This document shows positions 57,549 to 64,000 of a DNA stretch of 64,000 nt, piece after piece. The position numbers and the translations under genes are program-made. A model generated the notes under the pieces. That model was not told the DNA's origin, did no database searches, and worked only from the letters and a program-made list of their open reading frames with translations. Position 1 is the stretch's first letter. Each line of letters starts with the position of its first letter. Origin of the DNA: Furcasterigmium furcatum (lineage: Eukaryota; Ascomycota; Sordariomycetes; Glomerellales; Plectosphaerellaceae); the NCBI GenBank assembly GCA_001599815.1, contig BCIA01000004.1, positions 2,359,076-2,423,075 on the forward strand, read 5' to 3'.

Positions 57549-59283
57549 ATGGCTACCGTGGAGGACACGCACTCGTCGCTTGACCTCAAGAGCTCGCCTG
57601 CTATTGACGCTGTTCAATCACCCCCAGAGAAACCTGCTGAGGATGAGCCCACAGCCGCCGAGCAGGCCGCTGAGAAGGCGGCACTGCGCAAATTCGACAT
57701 GTACCTCCTTCCTACTGCTTTCATCTTCCTTCTTTTGTCGTCCCTGGATAGAAGTAACGTGAGTGGCGAACCCGCCTCTGTTCAGTGTGCTTTATTGACT
57801 TTGCGCTGACTGTAACCGATTTCGTCAGATTGGCAACGCCCGTGTCTTTGGTTTCGATGAAGACGTAGGTCTCAAGAGCGGCGAGTTCGGAACCATCCAA
57901 ACTCTCTTCTTCGTCACCTTCGTCCTTTTCGAGACTCCCTGGGTCATGGCGATCAAGCGCTTCGGCCCGGACAAGGTGCTCGGTACCGCCCTCGTTCTCT
58001 TCAGCATCTGCACCATAGGGACAGGCTTTATCCGAAACTACCATGAAGCCATTGTCCTTCGCATGCTGCTCGGGGCGGCAGAGGCCGGCGTCTCACCGGG
58101 GTTTGCTTTTATCTTCTCCACTATCTACGACCGCTCTTCCACGGCGAAGCGCATTGCGATGGGCAATGTTTGCAACACTGTTGCGGGCGCTTTTGGCGGG
58201 CTATTCGCATACGCCATCCAGCTCATGGGCTACCAAAGGGGTCTTGAAGGCGAGTAGCACTTTGCGGACCCTTTCGCGGCAGATCGCGGCGTTGCTGACT
58301 TCTTACTCTTTAACAGCTTGGAGATGGCTTTTCATCATCGAAGGCTGTGTCACCTTCGTCGTCGGTGCCATATGCTGGTTCTTTCTGCCTGCCTCTGCTG
58401 AGAACGCCTGGTATCTGAACGATGAGGATAAGGCGGCCATGGAGCGCCGGCGGCAGAGACGCTCAGCCTTCCGCGGCGACGACGGGTTCGACCGCAGGTG
58501 GATCAAGTTTGCCTTCAAGGACCCCTTTATCTATCTCCTCGGCGCAGCTTTCTTCACGTCCTCCGTGGCCATCACGGGATTCACAACATTTCTCCCGACT
58601 ATTATCAAGGGTCTCGGGTAAGTCAAGTCCTGGAAAGATGATCCAGCGAGCCGCGTGCTGACTTGGCCTCCCACAGCTTCAAGGCTCTGGAAGTCAACTA
58701 CATGACTATTCCGGTCTACGTCTTCGGCTTGATCATGCTACTTACTCAGGCTACGCTTTCCGACAAATACTTCAAGCGCGCCATCTTCCTCGCCATTGCT
58801 GCCTGTCCGGTCATTGCTGGGTACCTGATTTGCGTGGGTACCGAGAACAAGCCCGCTGGATACTTTGCCATGTTCCTCCTCGCTGCCGGTGCGAAAAGTT
58901 CCTACCTCAAGCCACTGAAACCCCAAACAGCGTGCTGACTTCTCCCTGCAGGCTGCTACGCAATCTCCACGCTGGTCGTAACATGGGTCGCCACGAACCT
59001 GATGCCAGATGACAAGCGGTCTGTTGCACTGCCCGTCTTCTACTCAATGGGTAACTTGTCAGGCCTAGTATCCTCGAACCTGTACCCGACCCACCAAGGG
59101 CCTCGCTACGTCATGGGCAACTCCATCTCGGCCGGGCTCGAGATTGTGTTCGTGGGCCTCGTTTTCGCCGGCTGGCTGCTGCTCCGTCGGAGGAATGCGA
59201 AGAAGTCAAGGCTTATTGCGGAAGGTGCCACGACAAATGGTCTGGAGGGCGACCAGTCATTGCATTTCCAGTACGGACTGTAG
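57549..59283 (+). CDS. MFS transporter, ACS family
   Basis: Importer of about 491 residues with 12 segments. Exons are 57549-57758, 57829-58249, 58317-58617, 58677-58888 and 58952-59283. The second intron starts GCGAGT (GC-AG). A nearby GT donor also keeps frame but would delete three residues of the conserved RGLEAWRWLF, so the GC donor is preferred. Family signatures are LRKFDMYLLP, LLLSSLDRSNIGNARVFGF, LRMLLGAAEAGVSPGFAFIF and the late MPDDKRSVALPVFYSMGNLS. These resemble fungal vitamin, nicotinate or allantoate-type permeases. It is divergent from a Zn2Cys6 gene and may import the ligand handled by the substrate-binding-like protein at 53393 (inference). Confidence 0.88.
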
Positions 59284-60110
59284 TAGGTGGCAGGGACCAG
59301 AGGTCGTGGAGACGCAGCAGACGAGGCGGCAAGGGTGATATCAGCCTGATCACCTGCAAGAGTAAGCCGAAGACACCGGAGAACCAGGAGTTTGGAAGCT
59401 CAGACGTAGTAATAGGCACGGGGGTTACGCTGAGATATCTAGCTCCCAGCCATTATCAGGGGTTTAGGTGGCCTGTTCGAAGAGTAACGCGAAGGCTAAC
59501 TGAGGGCACACCCTTCGCGTATGAAAACACAGTCCAGATTGCTTGATTATGATCGGGGTACCAAGATCTCGCTCATATAGACCATTCTCAATTGTCTCGA
59601 CAAGGTTGCCTTGCGCCCTTTGTGCTGACCGTCATCCCCCTGCCAAAACAACACTCAAGGGGCAATGTAGCCATTCTTGCCTTCCCTTGAATCGAAAGCT
59701 ACATGTGTCGAGATCATGCCGCCACCGCCCTCACACAGCCCCGTGAAGGCGGAATACATTTACAAGGCCGGGCCGATGGTTTCACTGTCCAGATCGGTCC
59801 GAGTAGTGGCTATACGCTGCCGACAGGGATCGACGCCGGATTCGCAGCATGCGGCAATACCAAGGCGGGTAAACCAACCCTCCGTTGCCTGCGTGTCAAA
59901 GGCGGCAGTGCCGCAGCCTCGCAATAACTGTCCACATTCGGTACCTCGGTGCCCTGTAGACGCGTATTCTGCATAGTGCAAGGCTTTCCGCGCGAGTATA
60001 ATATCAGGGGTTGCGAATCATGCCAAATTCCGGGGCTGCCAGAAGAACCACTGCCACCTCGGCCTCTGCGACTCGATTGTCTTCACTTACATTCGGCTTC
60101 CCCAGTAACG
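59284..60110. other. Intergenic region
   Basis: An 827 bp region between two plus-strand genes. The short ORFs around 59677-59976 have no domain. Nothing else seen. Confidence 0.5.
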
Positions 60111-61013
60111 ATGGCTACAATATATTCCCGGGAGGGAAAACAACCTGTAGCAGCTCTGACGACCGTTTTCTTTCCCTCAGATCCGTCCTGGTGTCGCGAC
60201 GAGAGGGCATATACGGACTATGATTGCATGCCTCCAGACTACCACCCAACCGACTACTACTCGCCGGGCATCTGCCCTTACAACTGGACCGTTGCGTGCC
60301 ACCCGACAATTTCTACTGGGTTCTTAGCCATCGAGCCATCCATATTACCCGTCGAGACTGCTGGTGCTTGTTGCCCTCCGTGAGTCCCTCCAAGTCCGAG
60401 CGAAGGTCTCGTCCTCCAGCGCTGTCGACAAGGCGACCCGTCAATGTACTCATCTCTAATCTTTACCAACAGTACATACTCCTGCGTTCGTAATGGTGCT
60501 TGCGAGCACAGAGACGGAGAGTTCGGCAGAAGGTCGGAGGCCAACGCCATCCAAATCCGCTGGCGGAGCGAGGACATCACGATCTTGGAGACGCACCCTC
60601 TTACTCCCGACCCTTCGTACACAAGCTTCCCGAGTGTTTCCGAGAACACCACCGACAGTGCTGTGAGATCCGCGTCTGCCGCCACAACACTGACGGCACA
60701 TCTTCCAGGGTATAGCGACCGTGATTTCCCAGACGATATTGACGATGCCGACGACGGCGGCGGGGGCGGCGGGGGCGGCGTCACCCTGAGAGTCGGCCTG
60801 GGTGTTGGAGTCCCCTTCTTCGTCATTGTCGTTGTCATCGCTATCGTGTACATGGCCTGCTGGAAGGGGGGGCGCAAGGGCAAGGCCCAGGACCAGGAAA
60901 CAGAGACGACGGCGCCAGCACCGGTGCCGGCCGGGGATGTTCACGCTCAGATTGCGAGAGTTGAAAGCGAGCTCAAGACATTGCGAGAGAAGGTCAATTC
61001 GCAGGCAGTTTGA
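60111..61013 (+). CDS. Single-pass membrane protein with Cys-rich ectodomain
   Basis: Protein of about 269 residues in two exons, 60111-60379 and 60473-61013. The start MATIYSREGKQPVAALTTVF and the ectodomain pattern (SWC...DCMPPDY...GICPYNWTVAC...GACCPPTYSCVRNGAC) are typical of a large set of fungal membrane proteins that expose a CP(x)nC-rich domain. A linker DDGGGGGGGGVTL leads to the membrane segment VGVPFFVIVVVIAIVYMACW near 200-222. A basic stop-transfer (KGGRKGK) and a short cytosolic tail with a heptad (IARVESELKTLREKV) follow. No classical signal peptide is seen, so the segment itself may act as signal anchor. A wall-sensor role is possible but unproven. Confidence 0.75.
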
Positions 61014-61095
61014 GATTACTACATGTATACATGGTACCGACAGCGCACCACCTCAAGGCACAGCAAAGCATCAGCTATACCCGCCCAACCTTGCC

Positions 61096-62952
61096 TCATA
61101 CCTTGACTGTCTGTGTCGTCACTCTGGTCACCTCCTCGTCTTCTTTGGCAGCCTTCTCACCCTCCTGCGCCCTCTCGCTCACTGTAGTTTTGGCGTGCCG
61201 GAACTCGCGCAGAGGGATGTTCATCGCGAACAGCTCCTCAATCTCCTCCAGCGTGCGTCCATGAACGTCTGGAATGCAGAAGTAGGTGAACAGGACAGCG
61301 AGAATGGCAAAGGAGCCGTAAATGAAGCCGACCTTGGACTGCAGATTGGCGTATGGGGGGAACAGAAGATAGGGGAGGGTGAATGCCGTGATGAATCTGT
61401 CATGGCGGAATACTTAGTAAAACACATCCTCTTACATGTACAAGCCGGGGACGGGGAAACGACTCACTGCATGAGGATGTTGACAAAGGAGGCGGTCCTG
61501 TAAGTCATATCGCGGAGCCTCTGGTTAGGGATTTCCGCGCTGAGAATGTGCGAGTTTGGCGACCATCCGCAAGTCCAGCCGACTTGGAAGAGAACCATCA
61601 TGGCCACGATGGCTACGTTTTTCGGGCTCGATGTCGGAACGACCACTCCAATGATACCCATCGCAAACAGGGCCACTGCCTGAATGGAACCCCCGATCAT
61701 CAGCAGACGGCTGGTCAGCCGAGTCAGTTATCTTGTTCGCCAGATCTGAAAGGGTATGCGCTTACCGTCGCCCAACAATATCGCATCCCCACATAACTGC
61801 CACGCCCATGGCGAGACCGACGAACGATGTGATGAGGCCAACATTGAAGGGGTTGATGGTACCCAGGGATCTAATGTAGACCGAACCGTAGATGATGTGG
61901 AAGATGAAGCCGGTAGTCTGGAGAAAGAAGTTGATGCCAACGACGATAAACGTCTGGCGGATATTCGCCTTCCAGAAGAGTTCTTTGATCTTTCCCTTCT
62001 CTTGGTACCGCGAGGCTGCATCCTTCAAAAGCTCGTATTCCGCGATAATCTCCTCCTGCGTGCTCTTTCCAGCCCTGAGCTTTTGGAGGGCTGCGAGGCC
62101 TTCTTCGTGGCGATTTTTGCCGGCGAGCCAACGGGGAGACTACGAAGATGGACGTCTTTAGCACAGCCCAATCAGGAAAATTAAATGCGGAAGAGTGTAC
62201 CTCGGGGACAAACCAGATCGAACTGGCCACGATTGTTGGGACGAAGAAGAAGAGACCGTATGGGATCTGCCAGGACGCGTTGCTCTGGATATCGCTGGTT
62301 CCGCGGGTGATCACACTGACGATGAGGCCGCCACACTGCATTCTTTGTCAGGAACCGACTGAAACTTCCGGGCTGTATGCGTGACTTACAATAACGCTGA
62401 TCTGATATGTGGAAACCACGAAGCCCCGGGACCGCGCGGGTACGATTTCAGACTGATAGATCGGGACCACGGACAGCTCCATTCCAATGTAGATATCTGC
62501 GAATGATCATTAGCGTGCCTGCTCGTCTCGTCGATGGGATGGAGAAAGGGCGAGAGGTCAGTACAGTTGAGCACGCGGCCGGCCAAGAGATGGTCGCGAG
62601 TCCTCGCGCTGATGATGATGGCAGCCGCGCAGAGGGCCCAGACACTCATGGTAAAGACGCACATGCGTCTTCCCCAGCGGTTGCTGACATAGCTCCCGAT
62701 CAGAAGGCCTGTTGCGAAACCGATGTATGGAAGTGCGTTGAAGAGCGCCAGCCACGCCGGGTCAAGAACATATTTGTCCGCGATGGGGCTCCAGGACCCG
62801 AACTGCCTTTCGAAATAGGCCATTGCTTGCGTGCTGGAGAAGACGGATACCTCGAAACCAAAGTTGAACTGGGAGAAGGCAATCAGCAAGACGGTCAGCG
62901 TCAGGCGGACGTTGAATGTCTCGCGCAAGGCGAGGCCACGAGTCGGCAACAT
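61096..62952 (-). CDS. MFS sugar transporter
   Basis: Twelve-segment sugar porter of about 515 residues. Exons are 62565-62952, 62390-62496, 62201-62335, 61766-62139, 61468-61710 and 61096-61396, with all phases closing. Sugar-porter signatures are SYVSNRWGRRMCVF in loop 2-3, SEIVPARSRGFVVSTYQ after segment 4, VPESPRWLAGKNR in the central loop, CDIVGRRRLLMIGG in loop 8-9, and VHGRTLEEIEELF at the end. It is like fungal lactose/hexose-type permeases, but the sugar cannot be fixed. A TATAAATA on this strand lies at 63041-63050, about 90 bp upstream. It is divergent from the sulfatase, so a sulfated-sugar link is possible but speculative. Confidence 0.9.
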
Positions 62953-63538
62953 GATGACAAGTCTGAGTCGCAGTGTCGTGAATAAATGATGCGTGTCCGA
63001 GTGTTGGTTTCTTGCGTTTCCTGCGGCTGCGTCAAGTTCATATTTATAATGATACCTGCTTACCCTCGAGGTATTATGGCCTTTCTCGATGGCCACAGCA
63101 TGAGTTAAGCTAGATGGTGCAATCGACGCCACCGCCGTACCGACCGAGAATTCAATGCCCTGGATGACAGGCCTCTGTCTCAAGGACTGCGTTCTCGCCT
63201 GGCACCATCGCGTCTCTTCCAGTGTTCGCAGCCTTCATAGACCTTGCTAGCGCGGTGGTTGCGCGTTTTCAGCGCCCGATGACATGCTCGAAACCCGGCA
63301 GAAAGCGCAGAAGAGCCATCCGTCTACCCGCTCTTCCGTGGCTAGTCGACTCGCTCCTAGCGCAGCCAGCCTTAGTCTCATCTTCCGCCTATCCGTCGTT
63401 CCGTTCCCAAGGGGCATGGGTCTTTGACACGGCTCAGGGCAAAGTGTTCGATGCAAAAGTCCAGGAGGACAACAAAAAGCAGGGCAGCCCTCAAGGACTG
63501 TCAGGACGGCGGCCCCGATCCCATCATCCTGGCCCACC
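62953..63538. promoter_or_regulatory. Divergent promoter, sugar transporter / sulfatase
   Basis: A 586 bp region. Minus-strand TATAAATA at 63041-63050 serves the transporter. No clear core promoter is seen on the sulfatase side. Small overlapping ORFs are ignored. Confidence 0.5.
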
Positions 63539-63864
63539 ATGTCGACACGGCCGAACTTCCTCGTCATCGTCGCGGACGATCTCGGCTTCTCAGACCTCAG
63601 CTGCTATGGCTCGGAAATCAAGACTCCTAACCTGGACCGGCTGGCGCAGGGCGGCGTGCGGATGACCAACTTCCACACCGCCGCCGCGTGTTCGCCAACA
63701 AGGTCCATGCTGTTCTCCGGGACCGACAACCACATCGCCGGGCTTGGGGAAATGGTCGAGTACATGATGCCCTTCAAGGACTACTTTCAGGACAAGCCGG
63801 GGTACGAGGGATACCTCAACTGGCGGGTGGCCGCCCTCTCCGAGATCCTGCAGGACAACGACTA
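63539..63864 (+). pseudogene. Arylsulfatase-type sulfatase, interrupted
   Basis: N-terminal 108 residues of a type I sulfatase from ATG 63539. FLVIVADDLGFSDLSCYGSE supplies the metal-binding Asp pair, and TPNLDRLAQGGVRMTNFHT is typical. AACSPTRSMLFSGTDNH holds the C-x-P-x-R signature whose Cys is converted to formylglycine. The frame continues normally to ALSEILQDND and then hits TAA where the family continues with a Tyr/His-containing segment and GKWHLG. Just there the DNA changes to transposon-like sequence starting at a TA, so the stop is created by an insertion within a codon beginning TA. The rest of the gene would lie beyond the window. A truncated protein without the substrate site cannot be active. 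Confidence 0.8.
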
Positions 63865-64000
63865 ACGTCCCACACCCATTACCTGGCCACCCCCCTTACC
63901 TGGCCACCCCAAAACTCCACACCGCTTCTTTGACCACCCCAACTAAATCGCTCATATCTTTACGAAACCTAGATAGATTTCTTCCAGACTTTCTACAGCT
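63865..64000. mobile_element. End of a probable pogo/Fot1-type DNA transposon
   Basis: Starts ACGTCCCACACCC directly after the TA at 63863-63864 inside the sulfatase. Two near-identical TTACCTGGCCACCCC units follow, then a third degenerate TTTGACCACCCC, and AT-rich DNA to the window end. A TA target site, an ACGT-like tip and subterminal GGCCACCC repeats fit fungal Tc1/mariner-pogo elements (Fot1/Tan1 relatives). Transposase and the other end are outside the window. Confidence 0.6.

Noticed and set aside
1..64000. Secondary-metabolite biosynthetic cluster
   Set aside because: 2OG oxygenases, regulators and carriers are present, but there is no polyketide synthase, NRPS, terpene synthase or DMATS backbone gene.
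1..64000. tRNA, rRNA or CRISPR
   Set aside because: I searched by eye for T-arm GGTTCRANNCC with matching acceptor stems and for regular spaced repeats, and found none.

Overview
The window is fungal nuclear DNA, most likely from a filamentous ascomycete (Pezizomycotina, probably Sordariomycetes). The signs are moderately GC-rich coding DNA, many short GT-AG introns of 48-100 bp with CTNAC-type branch sites just before the acceptor, frequent Zn2Cys6 transcription factors next to transporters, a chitin deacetylase with a chitin-binding module, a cellulose-binding CBM1, and HeLo-like incompatibility-type proteins. I saw no rRNA, tRNA, CRISPR or bacterial operon structure. Exon joins were worked out by hand from splice signals, reading frame and family resemblance; none was checked against transcripts.

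Layout. 1-9 kb: the 3' end of a 2OG-Fe(II) oxygenase, a Zn2Cys6 regulator, an allantoate-permease-type (ACS) MFS transporter and an 11-exon TauD-like dioxygenase. 9.5-11 kb: a secreted chitin deacetylase. 12-28 kb: an amidase divergent from an amidohydrolase, then a copper amine oxidase with a peroxisomal C-terminus, a Zn2Cys6 regulator, two MFS transporters and a complete 2OG-Fe(II) oxygenase. Together these look like a catabolic cluster for an amide- or amine-containing compound. 28-42 kb: a HeLo-like coiled-coil membrane protein, a secreted kelch-CBM1 protein, an alpha/beta hydrolase, a siderophore transporter with two perfect ATCWGATAA iron-regulator sites upstream, a small secreted SnoaL-like protein, and a HeLo-like ankyrin protein whose acidic tail is out of frame.

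43-54.5 kb: a short-chain dehydrogenase, an orphan small protein, a Leu3-type Zn2Cys6 regulator, another small ORF, a secreted GH1 glycosidase, and an intronless bacterial-type substrate-binding protein. 54.6-64 kb: a Zn2Cys6 regulator whose zinc-cluster exons do not join cleanly to its body, an ACS transporter, a single-pass Cys-rich membrane protein, a sugar transporter, and a sulfatase cut off at a TA dinucleotide by what looks like the end of a pogo/Fot1-type DNA transposon.

The gene content (five ACS/DHA/sugar-type carriers plus a siderophore carrier, four specific regulators, two families of 2OG dioxygenase, amide and amine hydrolases and oxidases, and a sulfatase) reads as an accessory region for scavenging nitrogen, sulfur, iron and carbon. 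No polyketide synthase, NRPS or terpene synthase is present, so it is not a classical secondary-metabolite cluster.
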